From: Tritrichomonas musculus
Lineage: Eukaryota > Parabasalia > Tritrichomonadida > Tritrichomonadidae
Assembly: GCA_039105265.1 (NCBI GenBank)
Contig: JAPFFF010000004.1
Span: 5,456,001 to 5,520,000, forward strand
DNA: 64,000 nt
Reading direction: 5' to 3'
The position numbers and the translations under genes are program-made. Shown in pieces: positions 30,693-43,300 of this stretch. Numbering within the stretch: position 1 is the stretch's first letter; each line of letters starts with the position of its first letter. The notes beneath the pieces are model-generated. The model was not told where the DNA came from. It saw nothing but the letters and a program-made list of their open reading frames with translations, and searched no databases.

Positions 30693-32393
30693 TATTGTAA
30701 TATGTTTTTTCAGTGAATCGTCTCAATGCATCATTTCATCTTTATGAAAAAGAGATTAAGTATTATATATAGATAAAAACATTGAAAAAAAATTTTCACC
30801 AAAAATTTTGTTACAAATATGCATTCAAGCATGCTAACTCAGTTTAAACTATAGTTCTATAGGACTACAAGAAATATTGAATATATAACAACAAATGATG
30901 CATTTTAAGTTCCAGATTGTGATGAAATTTTTACTAGAGAAGCTATATGTTACATATTAATATGTCAGAGGTGCCATGCATTTTCAATACCATTCTCATA
31001 TCGTTGAAGAATGGAATTGAGCTTTTTTTATTGTTCCAAATAATCATAATCTGTTAAAAATAAAACCACCAGATTGTCATCAAATTTAAATAAAAAACTT
31101 TTTTGCCACAAATTGTACTTATATATATATAAATTACAATCTTTCTCTTATCAGGAATACCATAGCCTCCTTACATCACTAATGATTGGATTTTCAAGAG
31201 CCATTATTGGCTGGAGAAACCAAGAAGTTAATCTGGCTATCATGCAAAATAGCACCATCTCAAATTTAATGAAAATTCTGAAGATTTATTATTTTAATTC
31301 CTAAACCACTCTAAAGTGTCAGAAAATAAAAAAATTCATTGAAAATTTATTGGTATAAAATGGAATTCTCTCGATTTTTTATTTTTTGAGAATTTTCTAT
31401 AATTTTCTGTTTATGAGTTGTCAAAAAACAAGAAATACATTTAGATTTAAGACTTTTTTCAAAGATCCTAAAAAAATTGAATTGGAAAAAGTTTGGAAAA
31501 TTTATTTTTTTAAATTTATTTTTTGAAGATTCGCTAATCAATATTTTCATTTCCCTAAGAAAAAAACTATAGTGTTTATAACATAATATCATTTAAATTC
31601 ATTGTCTATTTCATCGACATTTAAGGCCAATAATTTGAAAATAGGTTTCAATGTCTCTCTGAATTGATTGCATAATTCTTAATGGGTATCAACAGATAAA
31701 GAATATTGACTTGAATTTTCATCTTTGTTTCTATAATTAAATTGCCTAATTGTTTATATTCTGAATTATGTTAATTAATGACTGGTGAAATATTGGCTAT
31801 TATGCTCCTTATATCTGGATTTCCTGGATTAGTTTGTAATCTAGTGCAATTTGGGCTTCTTACAACTCACCTGGTTCTAAAAAAGATATATCTTCAGTGA
31901 TTGAATTGTATGACTTTTTATTTAGAAAATAAATCAGGTGATATTAACATCATAAAATCAACTGCTCATGATTTTACATCAATTGTATACAATTTGCCTC
32001 GCCACAGAACAAAGAAGATCATCATAATTTCTTTACAGAATCAAATATGAAAAAAATATCCAAATTAAAAACAGCCCAAATCAATGTATATGACAATAGA
32101 TTATTAAAAAAAGAATGAAAGAAAATATGATGATTCATTAAAGGAAAAAATGAAATTAATATAGGCAAACATTTGGATTTTAAAAAATTTTGGTACATTT
32201 TGATATTGAGCAATTTCTTTTTACCGAACAAAATAATATTTACTATTTAGCATTATTTAAAGGAGAATTTGATTATCTTTAACTTAATGGAAATTCCGAT
32301 AAATTTTCAAAGGATTCTCTATTATTCCAAACTGGGAGATATTTTTCTTTGTTTAACGTAGCATACCAAAGAAATTAAAATTAAAATAAATAA

Positions 32394-32442
<49 letters not shown>

Positions 32443-33138
32443 AAAAAAAATGGAAAAAAACCAAAGAACTTTTCAAAATGGCTCATTTTTTACGTGGAAC
32501 TATTCATATATATGTTCACGAAAATGATGACATTCGATGTCCAAATACAATTAAGCTGCATTGAAAGACATTGATGGTATATACATACACCCCAAATTAA
32601 AAAAGAGATAATTCATCCATAATCGGAAAATGCAGAAAATGACAACTCTAATAATTATGGAAAAGAAAGTAAAAATAGAAAAGTAAATGAAGATGATCAA
32701 GCAAGAGATGATGACAATGCCGAAAAATAAGAACAAATAGAATACAATTATTTTATGAATGAGATAGATGAAATAATTAAAAATACAATTCAATCCACAA
32801 TTATATTATTTCCTTGGGCCTAGAAGTTATTGCCAGAGTACGACTTTTTAGAATTAGATTAGTTTTACAAAGCATTTCGGCCATATTGTTTTTCTATGAC
32901 TAATCATATCAGTAGTAACGTTTACTATTTTTTTCCTGATCGTCTATTTTTTTCCTGATTAACCGTTTTTTATCGTTGTGTAAAGTAATCAATCTTTTCA
33001 AAGTTCAGAAAAATGTATTATTTCTTCAACCGTCAGTCGGGATTAGTTTGTGAGGTTTATTTTAAAATATTTTTTATTAAAAAAGTGACTATTTTTTAAA
33101 AAAATGTCATTTTATTAAAAAAAAAAAAAAATCAGTGA
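30693..33138. other. Gene-free stretch with decayed coding traces
   Basis: About 2.4 kb. Short coding-like pieces appear near 31060-31300 and 32200-32340 (for example NNIYYLALFKGEF) but are broken in all frames, and I cannot assign a family. A 44-base poly-A tract lies at 32396-32439. Near 32918-32980 a string tttttttcctgat occurs twice. Confidence 0.35.
32396..32439. repeat. Poly-A tract
   Basis: An uninterrupted run of about 44 A, preceded by AAAT repeats, in decayed intergenic sequence. Confidence 0.95.
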
Positions 33139-33144
33139 TTGCTG

Positions 33145-33729
33145 ATGGAATACCTGAATACTTCATTATTCACTGATGTTCAGCTTTGGATAGTTGAAGA
33201 AAAATTAAAAGGTTCATCATATGCAAAAATCAAAGAAGAATATAATAAAAATCCTAATTTTGCTGGGACTCTTTCATCAGAAGCTTTGAAAACTTGCTTG
33301 AAGAGATCATCGCTTTCTTTAACATGGTCCAAAGGTAGTATTTGCGGAAATATTCCACTTCTTTCAGAAGTTGATGTTTATTCACTAAAAGAATATGCTT
33401 TGGAAACCGCTATTGATGGGAGCTATATAGACGTGGAAGATGTAATTGAAAAAGCAAACTTTTTAAGGACAACTCGCTTTTCAAATGCTCGTTGTTTTTT
33501 GGTCAAAATTAATTGCTTTAATATAATTCAAGAAATCAGAGAAGAGTTTGATAAGCATGATGCTGGAAGGGACTGGGTTTACCAACATATACAAGAACTT
33601 GAAGCAGATCTCATGACTCCGAGGAACATTGAAGTAAAGAGGCTTGTTGCTTGTACTCCCAGTAAAATTGAACTTTACACAAATACATTGTTTCCCTTTT
33701 TAATTAATATTCCTCCTTATTCAATATGA
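33145..33729 (+). pseudogene. N-terminal half of a pogo/CENP-B-like DNA transposase (truncated)
   Basis: 194 residues from the ATG at 33145. The layout resembles the DNA-binding half of pogo/Jerky-type transposases: a first helix set (TDVQLWIVEEKLKGSSYAKI) as in a helix-turn-helix, then LSEVDVYSLKEYALETAIDG as at the start of a second helix-turn-helix, then the linker that normally leads into the DDE catalytic domain. The frame ends with a TGA before any catalytic Asp, and I see no DDE segment downstream. It is either a truncated transposase or a domesticated DNA-binding protein. The assignment rests on pattern memory, not on a search. Confidence 0.42.
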
Positions 33730-33831
33730 TAAATATTTTTATCAGATATTTAAATTCTCTTTTATCAGATTTTTAATTCAATATGATAAATGAAAAATCT
33801 AATTGAACTCAAACAAAAAGGCAATTATTAT

Positions 33832-35575
33832 TACCCTGATCTCGCTTAAAATGGTAATTTTGTAAAAATTTTACGGTTAACTTTAATTTTTCATTTTTGT
33901 TAACCAATTTTATAATTATATTTGGTGAAGTTTTTTAATTAGGTTAACCAATTATACGGTTTTTGTAATGGCCAAAAAAAATTTATTAATCTATCTATAT
34001 TAGCTTTTGCTTCTTGCAAATTCTTGATGCTCGAATCTCCAGAAATCAATTTTTCGAAGGTATTTGAATCTCAAAACTATTGAATTCTCATTGACGTTCA
34101 AATCTCTATTATCCTCAATTCTCAAAGTTGATATCTCTTATACTCAGATTTCTCTTATATTCAAACCTTTCTTATATTCAGATCTCTCTTATATTCAGAT
34201 TTTTCTTTTATTTAAATCTCACATTATACTCATATTTCTCAAATTCTCAAATTTCTCTTATTCTGCAATCAATTTCATACTCGAATCTTTTCTCTACTCA
34301 AACAACTTTGATTCTCTAAATAATTTAATACTCAAGTATCTCTTATACTCAATTCTCTCCTATTTCCTGATCAATATCTTACTCAAATCTCTATCATTAT
34401 CAGATCTCTCTTTTGCTCAAGTCTCTTTTATTCTCAAATCAATTTATCACTCAGGTATCTTTTATACTAAATCTCTTTTATATTATATTTTCACATAATG
34501 CTCAAAATTTAGATATTTCTTATTTTTTTCATAAAAGAACTCAAAAACAACAATATATTTTATTGAAATGTTATAGTTTCTTTATATAATCTAGAAATGA
34601 TGATGTTTATACTTGATATATGAATAACTTCCAGATTTCTCTAATTTTCGTGAAAAATATCATTCACAGCTTAATTTCCAGCATCAATGATCGCTAAATA
34701 ATATTTCAAAAATTCGCATTCTCTTATATAGATGATGGTTTCTTCTATAGATTTTACATGACCAAATTAGTTATCAAAAAGTTTCCTATCCGTTTATTTA
34801 TCTTAAGAAGAAAACTTATTTTAGGAGAACATAATAACTTCAAATAATCATGAATCAGAATTTATAAAAAAAGCAAAGTTAAACAATTCGAATAAGCTAT
34901 TATCCAAAGCAAAACTTTCGAAATTGCATTCAAATATTGATTGGAAAGATATCAAAAATAGTCGAATACTTGGAAAATAACTAGATTGAATATTTCAAAA
35001 GAACTATTATTAATATCGCAAGAGTTTTTTCGTGAAGTTATTTACATTTTGGTAAAACTTCAAAATATGATAATTATTTTGATTCTTTTTTCCAAAAATT
35101 TCTTTTTTAAGCTTTTATTCGCAGCGCATTCAATATAAAATCATACAATTGTTTTATATTAACACAAACTTGTCGATTTTATTAAGCTAAGCCTAATTTC
35201 CAAAGAATATAATATATAGAGAAAAAAATCATGAATTAAATAATAATCTCAAACTATAGAATTAGGTGATATTAAATTATTCGGCTATTTAATTATTCTC
35301 ATTCTTTTAGTTCTGAAAGAATATTGGTAATATTAGATTTTTATCATCATAATTTTTCTTGATATTTATATTAATTATGTATTATTAAGTATATGTAAAC
35401 TTTATATTATTTTTTCTTTGATATGATCTTTTCTTTTTGAATTATAGCTCTTTTTAATTTTATACGTTTTTTAAAAAATCGTTATTGACTATACAATTTT
35501 TTTCAAAAATAAAAACGTATAAAATCGTTTTTTAGAAAATACGTTTTTTTTACCAATATAAGCGAGATCAGGGTA
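33832..35575. mobile_element. Putative TIR element, TA target (CCCTGATCTCGC ends)
   Basis: Inverted 25-bp ends match at 23 of 25 bases: TACCCTGATCTCGCTTA at the left and its reverse complement at the right. If the outermost TA is the target duplication, the element runs 33834-35573 with CCCTGATCTCGC ends, a mariner-like layout. The interior (about 1.7 kb) has no recognisable transposase. It contains a GGTTAACC-type repeat near 33880-33955 and a degenerate tandem repeat at 34060-34500. Confidence 0.55.
34060..34500. repeat. Degenerate tandem repeat (CTCTTATACTCAAAT-like)
   Basis: About 440 bases of imperfect units around ctcttatactcaaatc, spaced irregularly at roughly 18-30 bases. The 144-aa plus-strand frame over it is a low-complexity by-product. 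Confidence 0.6.
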
Positions 35576-35777
35576 TTTAGATAAAAAATAATTTTTATTT
35601 ATAAAAAACAAAAAATTCATTATGCCGTAAATAAAACCTAAATATTTTATTATTCTATATATCTTTTATATGTAAATATTAAAATAATTTGAAAAAAAAG
35701 TATAATGACTAATTTTGCAGAATAAATGCATTCTGCTACTTCAATAAAAGAGATATTTTGTTTTATTTTAAAAATTG

Positions 35778-35781
<4 letters not shown>

Positions 35782-35817
<36 letters not shown>
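35782..35817. repeat. (TA)n microsatellite
   Basis: About 17 TA dinucleotide repeats just downstream of the CCCTGATCTCGC-ended element. Confidence 0.95.
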
Positions 35818-35822
<5 letters not shown>

Positions 35823-35839
35823 CTATTCAAATTTAAATA

Positions 35840-36201
35840 TAACCACTGGTAAGGAAAAAAATCAATATTCTGGAAAAAAATCAGAGACGTTATATAGGAG
35901 TCATCACAATGAATCTTATCCAATTGGATTAACTTCAAGTGAATTGTTTGGAATTTCTCCCGAAAAATGGAAAACTAAATTTCTTCTGTCTGACATGTCA
36001 GATGGCAGTATATGGTCGGCTCTAGCATATGAAATACCCTGGACTCCACTTTCTAAATCCTTCAAAAAAATCCAACCGTATATTTCATTCAAAAAGGTTC
36101 TCAACAAGAAAATTCTAAACAGAAAGTTTTATCGTCTCGTTATAAATAATTTTTTAAAGATTAATTCACGGATGTCCATCGAGGTGCACCTCGATAAATG
36201 A
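35840..36201 (+). other. Orphan coding-like fragment
   Basis: An open frame with less AT-driven composition than its surroundings encodes a segment with ESYPIGLTSSELFGISPEK and DMSDGSIWSALAYEIPWTP. It has no plausible start (its 5' side runs into the TA microsatellite), and I recognise no family. It ends at a 16-bp perfect palindrome TCGAGGTGCACCTCGA (36178-36193). It may be the 3' piece of a former gene. Confidence 0.3.
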
Positions 36202-36367
36202 TCATTATGGTCAAGCCGGTCAAATAACCAACACTCCGTTTTTACTTTTCCTCATGAGCTCGGTTTTTCCCCTCCTATCTCCCCTCTATGGAGCTTCATA
36301 AATATTTATTTTATTAATTATTTACATTAGTTTTTTTAATATCTATCTATAATAGTTTTTTAATATA

Positions 36368-36551
36368 AAAACATTCACTAAAAAGTTGATTTTCAAATTG
36401 AGAGGAAAGTCGATAAATATTTGGAAATGTGATATGAAAAACATTAAATAGTTGAATGCTGTTTAATGATAAAATCAAAGTACATTTATATAATAGTTTT
36501 TTTAATCGACTTTCCTCTCAATTTGAAAATCAACTTTTTAGTGAATGTTTT
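36368..36551. mobile_element. 184-bp MITE with 47-bp perfect TIRs
   Basis: Two perfectly matching 47-bp inverted ends, starting AAAACATTCACTAAAAAGTT, enclose about 90 bases. TA lies on both sides (36366-36367 and 36552-36553), compatible with a mariner-type target. The lack of any mismatch between the ends suggests recent origin or strong selection on the hairpin. Confidence 0.7.
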
Positions 36552-37089
36552 TATGAATATAGTATGTGCATGTTATAATTAAGCGAATTACAAAATATCT
36601 AAGCTTAAATTTGATTCTATAACATACTTTTTACATAAAACCCATTATTTTTGGAAATTTTTTTTTTCTTAAATGACAAAAACCCCCTGCATTTTTGTTT
36701 TTATGAAAAAAATATATTTTAATAATAAATTTGGAAATATATTCCAATGTGGAATAAAATATAATTTAGGACCATCTTTAATTACTGAACGAATAAAAAG
36801 ATAAATATTATTATTTTTTACATAACATAAAAATCAATGTTCTCTCCTGCATGATTGATTTATATATGTGCTCCATATCATTATTTTCTTTCTAATGAAA
36901 GAAAAACGAAAAAAAAATATTATTATTATTATTAATACGATATAAGCTTATGGCCATGAGGTTTTTATGCGTTATATACTTATTAAAAAAATCATGAATG
37001 AATATTTTTTAATTTTATAATAATAATAGTTATTTTTTTATGATAAAATTGATGATTTATTGTTACAGAAATTCGTTATTTTTTATTTA

Positions 37090-38260
37090 TAATAACGTAC
37101 AAAAATACGTTTTTATATTCAAAAAAAACACGTTTTTGACCATGCGAGGTCTCAATATTCTATGTGAATACGTTATAATTTGACATTTTTGAAAAATGAA
37201 TATCCTAATATTTACTGAATAATATAATAATATTTATTTATATATGACTTTATATAAGATTATTATAATATTTATTAGTTTTAATCTTCTTCAAAAAAAA
37301 TAATTAAAGGATTTCCAAAAATTGCCCATTTTAAAAAATTCGTTATTATAATATTCGTTATTTTATAAAATAACGAGCCAAAATACGTTTTTATATTCAA
37401 AAAAACACGTTTTTGACCACGCGAGGTCTCAATATTCTATGTAAATACGTTATTATTTGACATTTTTGAAAAAGGAATATCCTAATATTTAGTGAATAAT
37501 ATAATAATATTTATTTATATATGACTTTATATAAGATTATTATAATATTTATTAGTTTTAATCTGCTTCAAAAAAAATAATTGAAGTGTCTCTAAAATAC
37601 AGTACCGTAACAAAACTAAAAACGTATTTTTAATGGAAAATTCCACTTTTCTGGGAATATTACCAATTATACATTCAAATTTTAATTGAATTTTTTTGAG
37701 AATAAAAAAATGGAAAATCTAACTTTTTGAAAGTTTCTTTTCAATTTTTATTTTTTGTTTTATCTTTTTTTATCAAAAAGTCCGATTTTCCTTTTTTTGA
37801 ATCATTTTCCACTTTTGTTACTGAACTGTATATAATTTTAAAAAAATCGTTATTTTAAAATACGTTACCTTAGAAAATAACGAGCCAAAATACGTTTTTA
37901 TATTCAAAAAAACACGTTTTTGACCACGCGAGGTCTCAATATTCTATGTAAATACGTTATTATTTGACATTTTTGAAAAAGGAATATCCTAATATTTAGT
38001 GAATAATATAATAATATTTATTTATATATGACTTTATATAAGATTATTATAATATTTATTAGTTTTAATCTGCTTCAAAAAAAATAATTGAAGTGTCTCT
38101 AAAATATATAATTTTAAAAAAATCGTTATTTTAAAATACGTTACCTTAGAAAATAACGAGCCAAAATACGTTTTTATATTCAAAAAAACACGTTTTTGAC
38201 CACGCGAGGTCTCAATATTCTATATAAATACGTTAAAATTAATTATTTTTAAAAGATTAA
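37090..38260. repeat. 276-bp tandem repeat, about four units
   Basis: Units share the landmark gcgaggtctcaatattctat at 37144, 37421, 37928 and 38204. Spacings are 277, 507 and 276 bases; the long one contains a 231-base insertion (see the MITE at 37600). Each unit has A/T-rich hairpin-forming pieces such as cgttatttt...aaaataacg. The second and third units are nearly identical; the first and last are more diverged. Confidence 0.9.
37600..37828. mobile_element. 229-bp Tc1/mariner-like MITE (CAGT ends, TA duplication)
   Basis: The ends CAGTACCGTAACAAAA and the reverse complement of CAGTTCAGTAACAAAA are inverted, with TA on both sides. The neighbouring repeat unit gives the empty site (tctaaaatatataatttta near 38098), which shows that 229 bases plus one TA were gained. 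No coding capacity. The type assignment follows from the TA duplication and CAGT ends. Confidence 0.85.
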
Positions 38261-39690
38261 TATCTTAATATTTATATTTTATATGATTATTATTATTATC
38301 AATATATGGTTTATAATATATATTATGATTTATTATGATATTATTAATATATCAATTATTATATTTAATCGAAATTTAAGTGAAAATAAAAAACATGTAA
38401 CGTATAAAAATACGTTATTTATAAAACTATATTTTTGGTATTTGATTTTTTTTTTCATTATTTATTTATAAAAAATGGCAAAAAATAATTTCTTTACAAA
38501 GATTATTAGTTTATTTGAAAAAAAAATGGTTCAAAATCTATGAATTATCTATTTATGTAAATATGCAACAATAAAAGCTTCATTTTGTAAAAAAAATAAC
38601 CCATCTAATTTATAGTTGGGTATAAATCTTATTTAGATGAGAAAATAATACACACATTGATTAAAAAATAGAAATAAAAAAAATCATCATCACGTAACTT
38701 CATACATATTTAAGTTGACCTTGTAAAAAATTATGGGTCTTATTTATCTAACAATTTAATTATGCTTTATCAGAAAAAAAAAAAATAAATCGTGTATCAT
38801 TTATATCGCTAATATTCCATAAATATTTTCGATTAGAATAAAACTTTATATAAATATAGAAGCTTTGTAAATATTTATTATAAGTTTGTTAATGAAAAAT
38901 ATCAATAAAATGATGGGATTCCATATAAATAAAAACTTTTATTCTCCCGATAAAAATTGTAAACGGTTTTGGTGGGGGTTTTAAATGACACGAAAATTCC
39001 TTAAATTCGGTAAATCATAACACGCCATAGTAGAACCTTTATTTTTAAGTGTAAATCGGATAAAAAGTAATAAAAGCATAAAAAGGATGATTTTAAGTAA
39101 TTTTAAAGATTTATTAAAAGTATTTCGATAAAAAAAAGGTAACAATATCATCAATATTAATGATCATAAAATTCGCCATCTTTGAGTAATTCGCGTGTAT
39201 TTCGTGATTAATTCAAAATAAAAATAAAAGTTTCAGAAAAAAAAAGAAGAGAGCATCTTGCTCTAAAATAAATTGATAGAGATTATTTAAATTCTTTAAA
39301 TATTTTCTAAAGAATTTATTATAGGTGGACTCGGAGATGTTCAGGTAAAGACCAGATTTAATTTTGTAATGACTAAAACTTTGTTTACTAATACTCATTT
39401 TGATTTTCTATGTCTAAAAAGTCTCTTCCTAAATGACAAAAACAAATTCTAAATCCAAAAAGTTGCTTTCAAAAAGTTAAAAATATTTTCTAAGTATAAA
39501 AAGTCTTTTCCTAAAAGTCACTAAAATATTCCATTGCCTCAAAAGTTGTTTTCAAAAAGTCAAACCTTTGATTCCTATGAGTAAAACGGATAATTATCAG
39601 CTTCACTCAACGCCTGCCTTTCATACCTGAGACTTAAATTGGGATCTGTATTTGGTGCGTTAAATCTGATACATGAGACTCACATCAATC
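38261..39690. other. Gene-free AT-rich stretch
   Basis: About 1.4 kb between the tandem repeat and the NTH1 relic. No gene is recognised. Near 39410-39565 the strings aaaaagtc and caaaaagtt recur, indicating decayed repeats. Confidence 0.35.
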
Positions 39691-39694
39691 AGAA

Positions 39695-39992
39695 AAGAGG
39701 GACAATCTTCCATTGCCTCTTTAATGTAGCCACAGGCTCGAACTTCAATCATGCTGCTTCCAACTATGAAGGCATTTGGTGTTGATGCTTGGCATGAACA
39801 AGTTGGAATTGGTGTTCATGTCCATCGTATTTCAAATATGCTTAAATGGGCAAAAACTAGTCAATCAGACAAAACTGAAATTGAAATTCCGAAAGTTTTT
39901 ACTAAATAATTATGGGAACCTTTAAATCAAAATTTGGTTGGTTCTAATATTGAGCATTATCATCTTCTCAAGGGACTTTATGTTCTGCAAGG
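39695..39992 (+). pseudogene. Endonuclease III (NTH1-like) DNA glycosylase pseudogene fragment
   Basis: The plus-strand translation contains MLLPTMKAFGVDAWHEQVGI followed by GVHVHRISNMLKWAKTSQSD and, after a stop, LWEPLNQNLVGSN. This matches the part of eukaryotic endonuclease III after the helix-hairpin-helix: the catalytic-Asp region VD-x-HVHRI-x-N-RL-x-W, then the linker and the E-LW-x-x-LN-x-x-LVG helix. Here the motif reads GVHVHRISNM, so the catalytic Asp of the VD pair is replaced. Stops interrupt the frame both before MLLP and after KVFTK. The piece covers only about a third of the enzyme. Its base composition is clearly less AT-rich than its surroundings. Confidence 0.72.
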
Positions 39993-40065
39993 AAAGTTAT
40001 TATGATATGTTATGCAATAAAACTTAACATTAATTTTCATTTGAATATGATGTTCAAAAAATATC

Positions 40066-40111
<46 letters not shown>

Positions 40112-40366
40112 TTTTTTTGCGCTTTTGGATTAAAAAATAGAAAAATTTTTAAAATGATATAATCATTATGTTATATAATGTATCTTTTTCCCCATCAATG
40201 ATGTATGCAATTTTAAAAAGAACTGAAAAAGCTGTTGTGATTTTGTGATTAGATTGAGCAAAAAACTATGCATAATGCATCTTTAGATTTGACAATGAAA
40301 ATAAGAAAAAAATACAATAAAATATATTATAAAAACTTGATCTTTTAATTTTTTTTTAAAAAAGAA
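39993..40366. other. AT-rich stretch with poly-A tract
   Basis: About 370 bases downstream of the kinase-GTPase gene. It holds a 41-base poly-A tract (40067-40107) and nothing else recognisable. Confidence 0.4.
40067..40107. repeat. Poly-A tract
   Basis: An uninterrupted run of about 41 A. Confidence 0.95.
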
Positions 40367-43300
40367 TTAATCATCTTTGTTAACTTTAACTCTTTCCAAT
40401 ATTTGATTAAAAGACCATCTTAAACACTTATTCGCCAGTGGTCCCAAATTTATATAATCATTGAAATCATTCATTACTATTGGAAAGAGTAATTCATTAC
40501 CATTTGCATTTTGATTTTCATCTTGAAAATCTAGCATATTCTTTTTATTTAAGAAAACAAAATCAGCGTCTTTTGACATCAGAGAAAACAAAAAGTATTT
40601 CTTATCATTTATAGTTGGATAACTATTTTTCATTTGTTCTGATGATAAGAAACACAACGCTTTCTTTTGAATATTCTCAATTATTTTAAAATCTGCTTGA
40701 TCACATCCTTTCAAGTAAAGAATATATATATCATGGGATATATTTGATTTGTATTGAGGGAAACGTCGAGAATATCTCTGGATCATTTTTTCTGGGTCAA
40801 AAGGGCCATATAAAACAAATTCTTTTTTGTTTTTAACTTTTTCTTCATATTGAGTTGCCAATCCAGTCATGCTTTGAATGATAAATTTCATAAAATTTGA
40901 ATTTATATCTTCTAAAGCAATGATGATTTCTTTTGATGTTAACTGAAGCTTTGTATTTATTGCACTTGCTTTCTTTATTATTGTAGTAAATTTCTTTTTA
41001 GTATCTATGATTGGTTCTTCCCATAAAAATGGAATTCGTAATTGAATTTCTTTCGCAATAATATCATCAACTACTCCTTTCGTATCAAAATAGTTCTTGC
41101 AAAAGACACCAACAAATGATCCAATTGAAATAATGGTTGAGATAATCGAAACAATAGAAACAATTACACCACCTGGAATCATCAAAGGAATGACTTTTTG
41201 AGCAATTTGTATGAGAACTTGTTTAGCTAAATTTGCACATATGGTTGAGACAATTGGAACACTGCCTGCTGCAACACCTCCTCCAACACATTCAACTAAA
41301 TCTTTCAAAATCAATTCTTTAAAATTTACAAAAAGATTTTCTTTCAATTCCGGAATATTTTTTTCAATATATGCGCGAATGTCTTTCATCAAATCAATTA
41401 TGTATTGGTTATATTCTTTGAAATTCATTGATTCAGCATTATATCCAATTGAAAATGGAACAATAATCAATCTTATTGCAGTAAGATCAGATCTAATTGC
41501 ATCAATAGCTTCTTCTTTATTGATCTTTTTATTTCTGTATTTTACAATTGCATCATTAACCAAGCATTTAGATGTTTCTGCAACAAACTTAATTTGCTCA
41601 TTGATTGTCTTAAATTTATTAGTATAAGCACTGAAGAAATCTGAAAACAGAAATCTGAATGCTATTTCTATCTTAATTTGAATGTATTCTTTTGAATGAT
41701 TTGCTGATTTGTTTAAAATAGAAACAATGTCTGGAATTGTGTTCCAAATAGTATAATTGTAAGTTTGAATTGAAAATGTGTAATTTCCAAGAGGCAGAGC
41801 TTTTATTTTATCTTCAAAATAACTCTCTTGAACTTCTTTATGCAGATTGTTCCAATCATTCTGAAGGACTTCTTGTATTTCTTCTAATTGGAACTTATCA
41901 TTAATTTTCGTACAACTAATTTTATTGTAATCTCGAACCAAAAAAATGATTTTAGTAAGTGCATCTGTATTATAATCAACAATTTTATTTTCATCATTAT
42001 TTTCGACTGATTCAAAAGAATTTTGTTTTGATATTTGGCCTGTTCGAATAATTTTTAAAAATTCATGAATTACTTCACAATGTTCTGTCATGGTTGATAT
42101 ATTAATACATAAATCAGAGAGTGAGCAAAAGAAAGAAAGATACTTTTGCATAATTGGCGCAATTTTTTTGAAATCTTCATCACCAAAACCTTGTGAGTCA
42201 ATAAATAATATGGCTGGATCATCAGAAAATGAAATTTCAACGTTGTTTGAATCAAACTTAAATTCTTCTTCTCCAATTCGATCAATTATTTCTTTTCCTG
42301 AATATGGACCATCAATTAAAATACCCATAGTGGTGCTTTTAATACCTTCACCTCTGAAAAATCCACCATTGCCAGTAAGAGTTCTTAAATAGGTTGATTT
42401 ACCTGATTGATATTTACCACAAACCATAAGAATTTTTATATTTTTATCATGGCTGATCGTTGATAATATTTTTTCGAAATTCTCAATTTGTAAAAGATCA
42501 AGTGTATCATCATTGTTTTGTGGTTTTTTAACAATGATTTTTGGTGCACGGAAAAATGTGATTGGACATTGAATTTCGGCATTTATTTCCTTTTTATAAT
42601 CCATGACAGGTGAATCATCATAATTAAATACTCTATTTAAAATATCCATTATTTGGGTGAATGAATATCTCTCATCTGGATTTTCTTTCAAACAAATTTC
42701 AACAATTTTGGCAAGAAATTCAGGAACTTTTGGTGAAATTGTTGGTTTTTCATTTAACATTTGACTTATCAATTCTTCTCTAGAAGTAGCACTCGAATAT
42801 GGTTCATCTCCTGAAAAAAGTTGATTTATTATTAATCCAAAGGAATAAACATCAGATTTTATAGTAGAATTTTTACCTGTTATAATTTCTGGTGCAAAAT
42901 AATTAATAATTATATCTGGATCTTCAATTTCTTCTTTTGAATATTGTGCTTTCATTTTGATGTTGTTCAAAATTGGCTTATTTTTGTCATCAATTAAAAC
43001 ATTAGTTGGATTAAGATTTCCATGAAACATTTTTTTGTCTTCTAGATATCTCATCGCACCACATATTCCATATATGATCTGATATTGCGTAGTAAAATAT
43101 GTATTTTTTTCATTTCTTTCTTTTTTAATATTTGCATTCAGTGTCTTCTTTAATTTGTTTTCAAGAAAATTCTTTAATGATGAATTCGAACAGTAGTAGG
43201 TAAGCAACGCTGCAGTTTTAGAATCTTTAGGCATATACATACCAACAACTTTTTGAATAGAAGGATAGCAGCACTTTAATAAATTATTGCATTCATTTTT

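Noticed and set aside
34064-34498. A 144-aa plus-strand frame rich in Leu/Ser/Ile
   Set aside because: It is produced by a degenerate CTCTTATACTC-type tandem repeat within a TIR element.
39213-39398. A 61-aa minus-strand frame with a helix-turn-helix-like look
   Set aside because: Too short, bounded by low-complexity sequence, and no partner pieces of a transposase were found.
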